Below, piece by piece: positions 1-7,982 of a stretch of 41,053 nucleotides of DNA. The DNA comes from URHD0088 sp041488295 (GTDB taxonomy: Bacteria; Pseudomonadota; Alphaproteobacteria; ATCC43930; CGMCC-115725). Numbering within the stretch: position 1 is the stretch's first letter; each line of letters opens with the position of its first letter. The DNA is taken from the NCBI GenBank assembly GCA_041488295.1, contig JBGPOZ010000012.1:1-41053 (forward strand), read 5' to 3'. Under the pieces are notes generated by a model that saw only the letters and a program-made list of their open reading frames with translations, was not told the origin of the DNA and made no database searches. Both the position numbers and the translations under genes were made by a program.

Positions 1-1311
1 GCGGTGGCCGGAACGCTGAAAGGTTGGTGCGAAACGCTCGAGCGCTTCGGTACCCTCCCTCTTGCCGATGTGATGGAGCCGGCGGTGCGACATGCATCGC
101 GCGGCTTCCGCGTCACACCCTATCTCTCCGAATGCGTCGCCGAAGTCGCGGCCGACCTCGCCGGCGATTGCGAGATCGCACGGCTCTTCTTGCCGGACTG
201 TGCACCGATCGCCGCCGGCAGCCGCCTCGTCCAAGGCGACTATGCCGAGACGCTTCGTACCGTCGCGCGCGACGGAGCGGACGCGCTCTACGGCGGCGTG
301 CTTGGGGCGCACGTCGCCGGCCATATCGCCGCGAAAGGCGGCCTCCTCACGATCGCCGATCTGACCCGGTATCGGACGATCGAGCGCGAGGTCGTGCGCG
401 GGACGTATCGCGGCTTCGACATCGTCGGGCCACCCCCACCGGCCTCGGGCGGCGTCCACCTCCTCCAGATGCTGAACATCCTCGAGGGATATGATATCGC
501 CCGCATGGGATTCGGCTCGGCGGATTCGCTGCATCTCCTCGCGGAAGTCTTGAAGATCGCCTTTGCCGATCGTGCGGCAGCGACGGCGGACCCCGCCTTC
601 GTCGACGTGCCGGTGGCGCGCCTCATCGCCAAATCCTATGCCGCCGAGCGTCGCGCCCGTCTCGATCCGCAGCGCGCGCAAGCCTGGAGCGCCGACGTCG
701 CGCCCGCTTCGTCGCCGCATACGACGCATGTCACCGTCGCCGACGCCGCCGGAAACGTCGTTGCCAGCACGCAGACGATCAACAGCCTGTTCGGTGCGCG
801 CTTCATCGTGCCCGGAACAGGGATCATCCCGAACAACTACATGTACCTGTTCGATCCGCATCCGGGCAAAGCGCTCTCGGTCGCGCCGGGCAAGCGCATC
901 ACGACCTCGATGTCTCCAGTGATGGCGCTGAAGGGCGGCAAGCCGATCTACGCGCTCGGCCTCCCCGGCGGGCTCCGAATCTTCGGCTCGGCTGTGCAGG
1001 CGCTTCTCAACCTCATCGATCACGGCATGTCGCCGCAAGAAGCGGTCGAGGCGCCGCGCCTCTGGACGCAGGGCGGTGCGGTCGAGATCGAGAACGGCGT
1101 GCCGGAGACGGTGCTTGCGGCGCTTCGCGCGCGCGGCCATGCGATCAGCACCGTGCCGCATGTGGCAGGTGGGATGAACGCGATCGCTTTCGCGGCGGAC
1201 GGTACATTGACGGGCGCCTCGTGCTGGCGCGCCGACGGCGTGCCGATCGGTCTTGGCGGCGGCCTCGCCCGCGCTCACACTCGCTTCTGGCCCGATCAGA
1301 TGCGGCGCTGA
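1..1311 (+). CDS. ggt: Gamma-glutamyltranspeptidase, 5'-truncated by the window edge
   Basis: This enzyme family (N-terminal nucleophile hydrolases) cleaves gamma-glutamyl bonds in glutathione and related peptides, usually in the periplasm. The reading frame is open from base 1, so roughly the first 100 residues, including any signal peptide, are missing. The 436 visible residues run from the AVAGTLKGW region of the large subunit to the C-terminus. The TTH motif at bases 721-729 is the self-cleavage site: its first Thr becomes the N-terminal nucleophile of the small subunit (about 195 residues). A PGG segment (LGLPGGLRIFG) and APRLW follow in the small subunit, as the family expects. The dctA-like carrier lies about 100 bases downstream on the same strand, so a joint role in nutrient salvage is possible but inferred. 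Substrate could be glutathione or another gamma-glutamyl or acyl compound, since this superfamily includes cephalosporin acylases. Confidence 0.93.
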   Translation, partial: AVAGTLKGWCETLERFGTLPLADVMEPAVRHASRGFRVTPYLSECVAEVAADLAGDCEIARLFLPDCAPIAAGSRLVQGDYAETLRTVARDGADALYGGVLGAHVAGHIAAKGGLLTIADLTRYRTIEREVVRGTYRGFDIVGPPPPASGGVHLLQMLNILEGYDIARMGFGSADSLHLLAEVLKIAFADRAAATADPAFVDVPVARLIAKSYAAERRARLDPQRAQAWSADVAPASSPHTTHVTVADAAGNVVASTQTINSLFGARFIVPGTGIIPNNYMYLFDPHPGKALSVAPGKRITTSMSPVMALKGGKPIYALGLPGGLRIFGSAVQALLNLIDHGMSPQEAVEAPRLWTQGGAVEIENGVPETVLAALRARGHAISTVPHVAGGMNAIAFAADGTLTGASCWRADGVPIGLGGGLARAHTRFWPDQMRR

Positions 1312-1407
1312 CACGGGGCAGAGCATCGAAGCCCTTCCCCTCGATCGCGTTTGACGATATTCCTCGCCGAGGGTCTCGTTCGGCCGTCATCGTGGGGACA
1401 GAAGAGA

Positions 1408-2727
1408 ATGGCTTCGATCGGGAGCGCCCCCGCGACATCACGCCGCCCCTGGTACAGCGTGCTTTACATCCAGGTGTTGATCGCCATAGGGATCGGCGTT
1501 TTCCTCGGGCATTTCTACCCGCAGACCGGGATCGCCATGAAGCCGTTCGGCGACGGCTTCATCGCCCTCATCCGCATGATGATCGCGCCGGTCATCTTCT
1601 GCACCATCGTGCACGGCATCGCCTCGGTCACCGATCTCACAAAGGTCGGCAGGGTCGGGCTGAAGGCGCTCGTCTATTTCGAAATCGTCTCGACCGTCGC
1701 GCTCGCCATCGGCCTCGTCATCGGCGAGATTGCTCACCCCGGCGCCGGCTTCAACATCGACCCGGCGACGCTCGATCCGAAGGCGGTCGCCACCTACGCC
1801 GAGCAAGCGAAGAAGGAGAGTATCGTCGCGCATCTGCTGGCGATCATTCCCAACACCTTTTTCGACGCTTTCGTCAAAGGCGATCTGCTGCAGATCTTGC
1901 TCATCGCCATCCTGAGTGGCTTCGCCATCTCCCATATGGGTCCGATCGGCCAGCGGATCGCTGCTGCGATCGATGCCGCCGGCAAGGTCTTCTTCCGCAT
2001 CATCGGCATCATCGTGCGGGTGGCACCGCTCGGCGCCTTCGGTGCCATGGCCTTCACGATCGGTCAATACGGGCTCGGCTCGCTGTGGAACCTCGCCGCC
2101 CTCATCCTGACCTTCTACACGACGAGCATCCTCTTCGTGCTTGTCGTGCTCGGCGCCATCGCGCATGTGACGGGTTTCTCGATCTTCCGCTTCATCGGAT
2201 ATATCAAGGACGAGCTGCTCATCGTCCTCGGTACCAGCTCGTCGGAGACGGTGCTGCCGCACATGATTCAGAAGATGGAACGCCTCGGCGCGTCGAAATC
2301 GGTCGTCGGCCTCGTCATTCCGACGGGATACAGCTTCAACCTCGACGGCACGAACATCTATATGACGCTTGCAACGCTCTTCCTGGCGCAAGCGACGAAC
2401 ACGCATCTCACCTTCGGTCAGGAGATGACGATCCTCTTCATCGCAATGCTGACCTCGAAGGGCGCTTCAGGGGTGACCGGCGCCGGCTTCATTACCCTCG
2501 CCGCGACCTTGGCGATCATCCCCGATATTCCGCTTCAGTCCATCGCCATCCTGGTCGGCATCGATAAATTCATGAGCGAGTGCCGCGCCCTCACCAACCT
2601 CGTCGGCAACGGCGTCGCGACGATCGTCGTCTCGCGCTGGGAAGGCGAGCTCGATCGCGACAAGCTGAATTCGGCCCTGGCGCACCCGATCGAGCTCGGC
2701 GAGGCGCTCGAGGCCGAAGCGGCCTAG
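1408..2727 (+). CDS. dctA: C4-dicarboxylate/cation symporter, DctA type
   Basis: This is an inner-membrane carrier of the dicarboxylate/amino acid:cation symporter (DAACS) family, which takes up succinate, fumarate and malate. The 439 residues match the usual DctA length (about 430-450). Several hydrophobic segments are visible. The family signatures are present: a serine-rich re-entrant loop (LGTSSSETVLPHM), the PTGYSFNLDGTNIY motif and TSKGASGVTGAGFI. I chose the ATG at 1408 because an AG-rich stretch (GGACAGAAGAG) sits just before it and the N-terminus then matches the family. A start at 1351 would add 19 residues unlike any DctA. I looked for a sigma-54 promoter (TGGC-N8-TTGC type) upstream, as in rhizobial dctA, and did not find one. 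Glutamate or another dicarboxylic amino acid is a possible alternative substrate. Confidence 0.93.
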   Translation: MASIGSAPATSRRPWYSVLYIQVLIAIGIGVFLGHFYPQTGIAMKPFGDGFIALIRMMIAPVIFCTIVHGIASVTDLTKVGRVGLKALVYFEIVSTVALAIGLVIGEIAHPGAGFNIDPATLDPKAVATYAEQAKKESIVAHLLAIIPNTFFDAFVKGDLLQILLIAILSGFAISHMGPIGQRIAAAIDAAGKVFFRIIGIIVRVAPLGAFGAMAFTIGQYGLGSLWNLAALILTFYTTSILFVLVVLGAIAHVTGFSIFRFIGYIKDELLIVLGTSSSETVLPHMIQKMERLGASKSVVGLVIPTGYSFNLDGTNIYMTLATLFLAQATNTHLTFGQEMTILFIAMLTSKGASGVTGAGFITLAATLAIIPDIPLQSIAILVGIDKFMSECRALTNLVGNGVATIVVSRWEGELDRDKLNSALAHPIELGEALEAEAA

Positions 2728-2759
2728 CAGTTGCATCGCGACGCAATGAAAAAGGCTGA

Positions 2760-3047
2760 AGCGCGCCTGATCAGAGTTTCGTGCCGATGATCGCAACGGA
2801 ATGGTCGACCGCTGAAGACGGCAAGTCGATGACGTTCAAGATCCGGCCGGGCATGACGTTCCAAGACGGCGAGCCGGTCGACGCCGCCGCGGTCAAATTC
2901 AGCCTCGACCGCGCCATGACCCTGCCCGACAGCCGGCGCAAGAGCGAGATCAACGCCATCTCGCATGTCGAGGCGACAGGCCCGCTGACGGTGCGGGTCG
3001 ATCCCGATGGCCTCATCCGCCTGCGCGACGTCAAATACAAATCCTGA
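2760..3047 (+). pseudogene. Remnant of a peptide/nickel ABC transporter substrate-binding protein (SBP family 5)
   Basis: The frame between the stop at 2757 and the stop at 3045 encodes about 95 residues. They match an internal stretch of the DppA/OppA-type periplasmic binding protein: MIATEWSTAEDGKSMTFKIR corresponds to the family pattern of 'ESW...DDG..YTF.LR', followed by FQDGEPVDAAAVKFSLDRAM. Such proteins are normally about 500-550 residues. After LTVRV the sequence switches to DPDGLIRLRDVKYKS, which resembles the extreme C-terminus of related proteins. I therefore infer one large internal deletion plus loss of the signal peptide. There is no good start codon with a ribosome site; only GTG codons such as 2781 are available. 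No transporter permease or ATPase lies nearby. It fills the otherwise gene-free stretch between dctA and mazG and is unlikely to be functional. Confidence 0.75.
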
Positions 3048-3090
3048 TCCGCCTTCCCTCTCCCCATCGCCCGCGATAGTTTCGTGGGCG

Positions 3091-3918
3091 ATGGACCAGT
3101 CCGACAGCATGCAACGCCTCCTCGGCATCATGGCGCGGCTTCGCCATTCCGAACGCGGCTGCCCGTGGGACCGCGAGCAGGATTTTGCGACGATCGCGCC
3201 CTATACGATCGAGGAAGCCTACGAGGTCGCCGAGGCGATCGCGCAAGGCGACATGGCTTCGCTCAAGGACGAGCTGGGCGATCTCCTCTTCCAGGTGGTC
3301 TTCCACGCGCGCATGGCCGAGGAGAAGGGCGAGTTCGCTTTCGACGATGTCGCCGCCGCCATCGCCGACAAGATGGTGCGCCGCCATCCGCACGTCTTCG
3401 GCACGGCCGGGATCGCCTCGGCCGAGGCACAAACCCTCGCTTGGGAGGAGCAGAAAGCGCAAGAGCGCCGCGCCAAGGCAGCGGACGGGCCGCACAGCGC
3501 CCTCGACGGGGTCGGGACAGCCCTCCCCGCCCTGACGCGCGCTCAGAAGATTCAGGCGCGGGCCGCGCGCGTCGGCTTCGATTGGCCGGAAATCGAGCCG
3601 GTCTTCGCAAAGATTGCGGAAGAGGTGGAAGAACTCCGCGCGGAGCTCGCCACCGGCGGCGCGGCGGAACGCTTGGAGGATGAACTCGGCGATCTTCTCT
3701 TCGCCACGGTCAACCTCGCACGCCATCTGAAGATCGACTCGGAAACAGCTCTACGGAATGCCGTTTCAAAATTCGAACGCCGCTTCCGCCGGGTCGAGGC
3801 TGGCCTTGCCGCGGCGGGGAAATCGACGAGGGATTCGACGCTCGACGAGATGGAGGTCGAATGGCGGCGGGCCAAGGCTGAAGAAGCGGGTGCTACGGCC
3901 TCTTCAAAAGATCGATGA
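3091..3918 (+). CDS. mazG: Nucleoside triphosphate pyrophosphohydrolase MazG
   Basis: MazG hydrolyses nucleoside triphosphates to monophosphate and pyrophosphate, a house-cleaning reaction that also affects ppGpp levels in E. coli. The 275-residue product has the usual two tandem MazG domains. The first contains CPWDREQDF, EEAYEVAEAI and DELGDLLFQVVFHARMAEE. The second contains ARVGFDWPEIEPV, EEVEELRAEL and DELGDLLFATVNLARHL. Both EExxE and DELGD metal-binding motifs are intact. I chose the ATG at 3091, giving MDQSDSMQRLL; a frame-open start at 3007 would add 28 residues that do not resemble MazG, and the ATG at 3109 is also possible. The 3' end overlaps the convergent dehydrogenase gene by 26 bases. 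Confidence 0.95.
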   Translation: MDQSDSMQRLLGIMARLRHSERGCPWDREQDFATIAPYTIEEAYEVAEAIAQGDMASLKDELGDLLFQVVFHARMAEEKGEFAFDDVAAAIADKMVRRHPHVFGTAGIASAEAQTLAWEEQKAQERRAKAADGPHSALDGVGTALPALTRAQKIQARAARVGFDWPEIEPVFAKIAEEVEELRAELATGGAAERLEDELGDLLFATVNLARHLKIDSETALRNAVSKFERRFRRVEAGLAAAGKSTRDSTLDEMEVEWRRAKAEEAGATASSKDR

Positions 3919-4759
3919 GGCTCGACGTGTCCCAGCGGTTGCCGCCGCGCGCCTGGACGCGCTGATAGAGCTGGTCGACAAGGGCAGTTGCCGGGAGCGA
4001 CGATTTGTTGCGCCGCGCCTCGGCGAAGCAGATGCCGAGATCCTTGCGCATCCAATCGACGGCGAAGCCGTAGTCGAACTTGCCGGCAAGCATGGTCGCT
4101 GCGCGATTGTCCATCTGCCATGATTGCGCCGCGCCCTTCGAGATCACCTCGACGACCTTCGCCGCGTCGAGCCCGGCATTGACGGCGAAGTTCAACCCTT
4201 CGGAAAGCGCCTGGACGAGGCCGGCGATGCAGATTTGATTGACCATCTTGGTAAGCTGACCGCTGCCGACCGGCCCCATGAGGGTGACGGCGCGGCCATA
4301 GCAGGCCATGACCGGCTCGGCCTTGGCGAAGGCGGCGGGCTCGCCGCCCACCATGATGGTGAGCTTGCCGTTGATGGCGCCCGCTTCGCCGCCTGAGACC
4401 GGTGCGTCGAGGAAATGCAACCCCTTCCCTCGCCCCAACGCCTCCAGCTCGCGCGCGATTTCGGCCGAGGCGGTCGTATGGTCGACGAGGATCGTCCCGC
4501 TCTTCATCCCGGCGAAGGCGCCCTCGGGTCCGGCCACGACTTGGCGGAGGTCGTCATCATTGCCGACGCAGACGAAAACGATCTCGGCCGACGCCGCGGC
4601 TTTTGCCGGCGTCTCGGCCGCGATCCCGCCATGGGCCTCGACCCAGGATCGCGCCTTGGCGCCGGTGCGGTTGTAGACCGTGACCGCGTGCCCGGCTTTG
4701 GCGAGATGCCCCGCCATGGGGGTTCCCATGACGCCGAGACCGATGAACGCAACCTGCAT
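3893..4759 (-). CDS. NAD(P)-dependent beta-hydroxyacid dehydrogenase (3-hydroxyisobutyrate dehydrogenase family)
   Basis: The family oxidises or reduces beta-hydroxyacids such as 3-hydroxyisobutyrate or tartronate semialdehyde with NAD(P). The 288 residues begin with a Rossmann motif, FIGLGVMGTPMAGHLAKAG (residues 5-23). The substrate-binding signature LDAPVSGGEAGA follows at 117-128. The catalytic Lys lies in GSGQLTKMVNQ (Lys171), and the C-terminal helical domain is complete (residues 172-288). The fragment VYNRT after the second strand suggests NADP rather than NAD, because an Arg follows where NAD enzymes have an acidic residue. The exact substrate (GarR, GlxR or MmsB type) cannot be told. 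It is the last gene of the leftward unit, 63 bases after the phosphatase gene, and its 3' end runs 26 bases into mazG. Confidence 0.9.
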   Translation of the reverse strand: MQVAFIGLGVMGTPMAGHLAKAGHAVTVYNRTGAKARSWVEAHGGIAAETPAKAAASAEIVFVCVGNDDDLRQVVAGPEGAFAGMKSGTILVDHTTASAEIARELEALGRGKGLHFLDAPVSGGEAGAINGKLTIMVGGEPAAFAKAEPVMACYGRAVTLMGPVGSGQLTKMVNQICIAGLVQALSEGLNFAVNAGLDAAKVVEVISKGAAQSWQMDNRAATMLAGKFDYGFAVDWMRKDLGICFAEARRNKSSLPATALVDQLYQRVQARGGNRWDTSSLIDLLKRP

Positions 4760-4822
4760 CGCCTGCTCCTTCCTACCGCGCCGACCATACCTTAGACCTG
4801 GGCAAAGTCGAGCTATCGCATC

Positions 4823-5620
4823 CTATCGTGCGGCGATCAAGAGGGCGTGGAAGCGCCTCCAGCTTGCCTCGTCTGGGGCGAGAAGCATCCCGCTCGAGAT
4901 GGCGCGTGGGACATAGGGCGTGCCGTCGAGGAGTGCGCTGAATCCGCCGGCTTCGCGATGCAAAAGCTGGCCCGGCGCGTGGTCCCAAGGGTGAAGCCGA
5001 TGGTAGAGCGCGACATGCGCTTCGCCGCTTGCGAGCGCCAGATATTCATGTCCGGCACAGCGCAGATCGAAGACCGAGCCGATGATTTCCGCGCTGGCGC
5101 CGATCTTGCGGGCAAGCTTGCGGTTCCCAGACCATAAGAGGCCGTCGCCGGCGCCCGGCGATGGCGTTCGCGCGGTCGAGAGGCGTTCGCCGCCGCGCCA
5201 CGCCCCCTCCCCGGCAATGGCCGATGCGGTGACGCCGCTCACCGGATCGTGGATCCAGCCCATCAGCGTCACGCCGCGGCGCACCAGCGCGACCATGACG
5301 GCGAAGATCGGTTTGGCCTCGGCGAAATTGACGGTGCCGTCGATTGGATCGACGAGCCAGACCGGATCGTCGCCGGCGAGCGCTTCGAGGATTTTGGGAT
5401 TGGCGGCGACCGCCTCCTCACCGACGATTCGCGAACCCGGCAGGAGATCGAGAAGGAGGCGGCTCAAGCGCGCCTCGGCGGCGACGTCGGCGACCGTCAC
5501 GAGGTCGCCTGGCCGTTTCTCGCTGATGTCGTCCTTTCCGAGCTTCGCGAAGCGCGGCATGATCTCGATCGCGGCGGTCTCGGCAATGAGGCGCGCGACG
5601 GTCTCGCTGCCGGGCAGCAT
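4823..5620 (-). CDS. Inositol monophosphatase family protein
   Basis: This is a cytoplasmic, magnesium-dependent phosphatase of the IMPase fold, which includes SuhB, HisN and CysQ-like enzymes. The 265 residues carry all metal-site motifs: GEEA (residues 67-70), DPIDGT (91-96) and PWDHAPG (211-217). The substrate may be inositol phosphate, histidinol phosphate or a nucleotide. The family is too similar across these activities to choose, and there is no his operon nearby. The start codon ATG at 5620 lies only 3 bases after the hflX stop, so the two genes are almost certainly cotranscribed. E. coli SuhB also acts in rRNA antitermination, but nothing here tests that. Confidence 0.88.
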   Translation of the reverse strand: MLPGSETVARLIAETAAIEIMPRFAKLGKDDISEKRPGDLVTVADVAAEARLSRLLLDLLPGSRIVGEEAVAANPKILEALAGDDPVWLVDPIDGTVNFAEAKPIFAVMVALVRRGVTLMGWIHDPVSGVTASAIAGEGAWRGGERLSTARTPSPGAGDGLLWSGNRKLARKIGASAEIIGSVFDLRCAGHEYLALASGEAHVALYHRLHPWDHAPGQLLHREAGGFSALLDGTPYVPRAISSGMLLAPDEASWRRFHALLIAAR

Positions 5621-5623
5621 CGC

Positions 5624-6940
5624 TCAGTGCAGCGTGCGATGCTTGAAGCGGCCGATATCGGCCGGCGAGAGGCGGATCGCGAAATGAGCGTGCCTCTCAT
5701 CGTCGCGCCGCTCCACCACCTCGCCATGCGCGTAAAGCCAAGCGATCGACGCGCCGTCGCTCAGCGGGACCGCCAGCTCGACGGCGTGACGGCCGGCATC
5801 GAACCGACGATCGAGGAGGTCTCTAAGCTTGTTTACCCCTTCTCCGGTCAAAGCCGAAAGAGGCACGGCATCCTGGTTGCGGCGCGATTGCGCGATGATG
5901 GCGTCGCGTTCGCTCGGCTCCAGCAAGTCGATCTTGTTCAGGACCTCGATGAGGCCATCCTCGACCGCCTTTGCGAGGCCGAGCTCGGTCAAGACGGCAT
6001 GGACGTCTTGGCGTTGCGCCTCGCTTTCCGGGTGATGGACATCGCGAACATGGAGGATGAGGTCGGCTTCCGTCACCTCCTCGAGGGTCGCGCGGAAGGC
6101 CGCGACGAGATGCGTCGGCAGATCGGAGATGAAGCCTACGGTATCGGACAGAATGGCCTTCCGCCCGGATGGCAGCCGGAGCTGCCGCATCGTCGGGTCT
6201 AAGGTCGCGAAGAGCAAATCCTTGGCGACCACCTCGGCGCGCGTCAGGTGGTTGAACAGCGTCGATTTCCCCGCATTCGTATAGCCCACAAGGGCGATCA
6301 CCGGATAAGGGACGCGCTTGCGCGCCACGCGGTGCAGCGCCCGCGTCCGCTTCACATCCTCGATCTCGAGCTTGAGTTTCGCGATGCGGTCGCCGATGAG
6401 GCGCCGGTCGATTTCGAGCTGGCTCTCGCCGGGACCGCCGAGAAAGCCGAAGCCGCCGCGCTGACGCTCCAGATGGGTCCAGGAACGGACGAGACGCGAG
6501 CGTTGGTAGGAGAGCGCCGCGAGCTCGACCTGAAGGCGGCCCTCATGCGTCCGCGCCCGCGCACCGAAAATCTCGAGGATGAGGCCGGTGCGGTCGATCA
6601 CCTTGCATTTCCACGCCTTCTCGAGATTGCGCTGCTGCACCGGCGAGACCGTGGCGTCGACGATGGCGACGCCAATCTCGGCTTCGGCGATCGTTCGGCC
6701 CAATGTCTCGACCGAGCCGCTTCCAAGGAGAGTGGCCGGACGCAGGCGCGTCAGGCGAATGATTTCAGCGCGCGCCACGTCGAGGTCGATGGCACGGGCG
6801 AGGCCCACGGCTTCGGCAAGTCGAGATTCGGGCGCACGTGCGGTCTCGCCGCGGCTGCGCGGCGGTACCTTCAACGCCGGATGGACGACCAGTGCCCGGC
6901 CGTTCGACGCGCTGTGCCGTTCGTTCGCCGACGTCACCAA
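5624..6940 (-). CDS. hflX: Ribosome-rescue GTPase HflX
   Basis: HflX is a GTPase that binds the 50S subunit and splits stalled ribosomes. The 438 residues show the order of the family: an N-terminal HflX domain ending in GGFGFLGGPGESQLE, then the G domain with G1 GYTNAGKST, G3 DTVGF and G4 NKIDLL. The start is unusual. The first codon after the hfq stop is TTG at 6940, directly followed by GTG at 6937, and either could initiate. With the hfq TGA ending at 6942, the start lies one base away, which suggests translational coupling. The hfq-hflX pair is conserved widely in proteobacteria and strongly supports the assignment. Confidence 0.96.
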   Translation of the reverse strand: MVTSANERHSASNGRALVVHPALKVPPRSRGETARAPESRLAEAVGLARAIDLDVARAEIIRLTRLRPATLLGSGSVETLGRTIAEAEIGVAIVDATVSPVQQRNLEKAWKCKVIDRTGLILEIFGARARTHEGRLQVELAALSYQRSRLVRSWTHLERQRGGFGFLGGPGESQLEIDRRLIGDRIAKLKLEIEDVKRTRALHRVARKRVPYPVIALVGYTNAGKSTLFNHLTRAEVVAKDLLFATLDPTMRQLRLPSGRKAILSDTVGFISDLPTHLVAAFRATLEEVTEADLILHVRDVHHPESEAQRQDVHAVLTELGLAKAVEDGLIEVLNKIDLLEPSERDAIIAQSRRNQDAVPLSALTGEGVNKLRDLLDRRFDAGRHAVELAVPLSDGASIAWLYAHGEVVERRDDERHAHFAIRLSPADIGRFKHRTLH

Positions 6941-6941
6941 A

Positions 6942-7190
6942 TCAAACTTCGCCGCCCTCTTTCGGCTCGAACAGCTGCACCGGTTGCGCCGGCATCACTG
7001 TCGAGATCGCATGCTTGTATACAAGCTGCGAGTGTGCGTCGCGGCGCAGAAGAACACAGAAATTATCGAACCAGGTGATAATTCCCTGCAGCTTGACACC
7101 GTTGACGAGAAAGACCGTCACGGGCGTCTTGTTCTTGCGGACGTGGTTGAGGAAGACGTCTTGGACGTTCTGCGCTTTCTCAGCTGTCAT
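6942..7190 (-). CDS. hfq: RNA chaperone Hfq
   Basis: Hfq forms a hexameric ring that pairs small RNAs with mRNAs. The 82-residue protein contains the Sm1 motif region (VQDVFLNHVRKNKTPVTVFL), the conserved NGVKLQGIITWFDNFCVLL segment and the Sm2 motif YKHAIST. The distal-tail extension is short, as in other alphaproteobacteria. It lies immediately before hflX. The 117 bases upstream, which separate it from the HAD phosphatase gene, would hold any independent hfq promoter. A TTGACG hexamer is present there but I see no well-spaced -10 box. In diazotrophic relatives Hfq influences nif and ntr gene expression, which fits its place after the ntr genes. Confidence 0.98.
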   Translation of the reverse strand: MTAEKAQNVQDVFLNHVRKNKTPVTVFLVNGVKLQGIITWFDNFCVLLRRDAHSQLVYKHAISTVMPAQPVQLFEPKEGGEV

Positions 7191-7307
7191 GGGTTTTTCC
7201 CTTATCGCGCGGGTTCTTGGAGCCCTACGGGCCCGATTTCGGCCGGCCGGCGTGGCACATTCCGCGCCAAGTCTCCTTTGCTATGAAGATTGGTCGTCAA
7301 TCGAAAA

Positions 7308-7982
7308 TCACAAGGTGCGCATGTGCAGAAAAAGCGCGCCGCTGTCCCGGAAGGCGAGTTCCGGCTTGTGGGTGGCGAATTCTGCGCTCGCTGGATCGAC
7401 CGGACCGAGCAGAACCGGAACGCAGCCGGCATTGACGGCGCACTCCATGTCGACTGCGGTGTCGCCAATGAACCAGACGTCGCGTCCAGGCGGAATCTGA
7501 CTGCCGTCGAGGGCCATCCGAACGGGTGCCGCATCAGGTTTGTCTGCCGGTGCATCGGTGGCACCGACAAATCGCTTGAAATGTCGGCTCCATCCCAATT
7601 TTTCTGCCTCGCGGCGGAGGATCGGCCCGGTCTTGTTGCTCACCACGGCGAGATAGAACCCCGCCCCGCTCAAATGCTCGACGAGTTCAACGACCCCCGG
7701 CAGGACGGTAAGACGATCGAGGTGCATCGCCAGAAATGACGCGAGGTAGATCTGCCTCGCCTCCTCCCAGCGCGCGCCAAAGAGCTTGGGGAAACTGTCG
7801 CGCAGGCTGAGGCGGACCCGTTGCTTGCTTTCCTCCAAGCTCCACGGCGTGTGTCCCATCGCAGCAAGCGTGTGGTTGAGCGCGTCGTGGATCGTCGGCC
7901 AAGTGTCGACGAGCGTATTGTCCCAGTCGAAGATCAATGCGCGCGGGCGACTGAGGGGTGTGGCAGATGCGGCGGAGATCAT
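7308..7982 (-). CDS. HAD-superfamily phosphatase, phosphoglycolate phosphatase-like
   Basis: This 224-residue protein has the haloacid dehalogenase fold. Motif I is FDWDNTLVDT, with the nucleophile and acid Asp pair; motif II is the Ser of VVSNK; the motif III Lys is in ATDAPADKPDAAPV; and motif IV is FIGDTAVD. A helical cap occupies about residues 30-95, as in Gph-type enzymes. It may act on phosphoglycolate or another small sugar phosphate, which the sequence does not decide. Its ATG overlaps the stop of the transaminase gene in an ATGA, so the two are translationally coupled. Residues 1-12 precede the usual start of the fold and are not conserved, so a later start cannot be excluded. Confidence 0.88.
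   Translation of the reverse strand: MISAASATPLSRPRALIFDWDNTLVDTWPTIHDALNHTLAAMGHTPWSLEESKQRVRLSLRDSFPKLFGARWEEARQIYLASFLAMHLDRLTVLPGVVELVEHLSGAGFYLAVVSNKTGPILRREAEKLGWSRHFKRFVGATDAPADKPDAAPVRMALDGSQIPPGRDVWFIGDTAVDMECAVNAGCVPVLLGPVDPASAEFATHKPELAFRDSGALFLHMRTL

Noticed and set aside
1312..1407. Sigma-54 promoter for dctA
   Set aside because: No TGGC-N8-TTGC-type element is present; a TTGACG hexamer at 1351 lacks a good -10 box at the proper distance.
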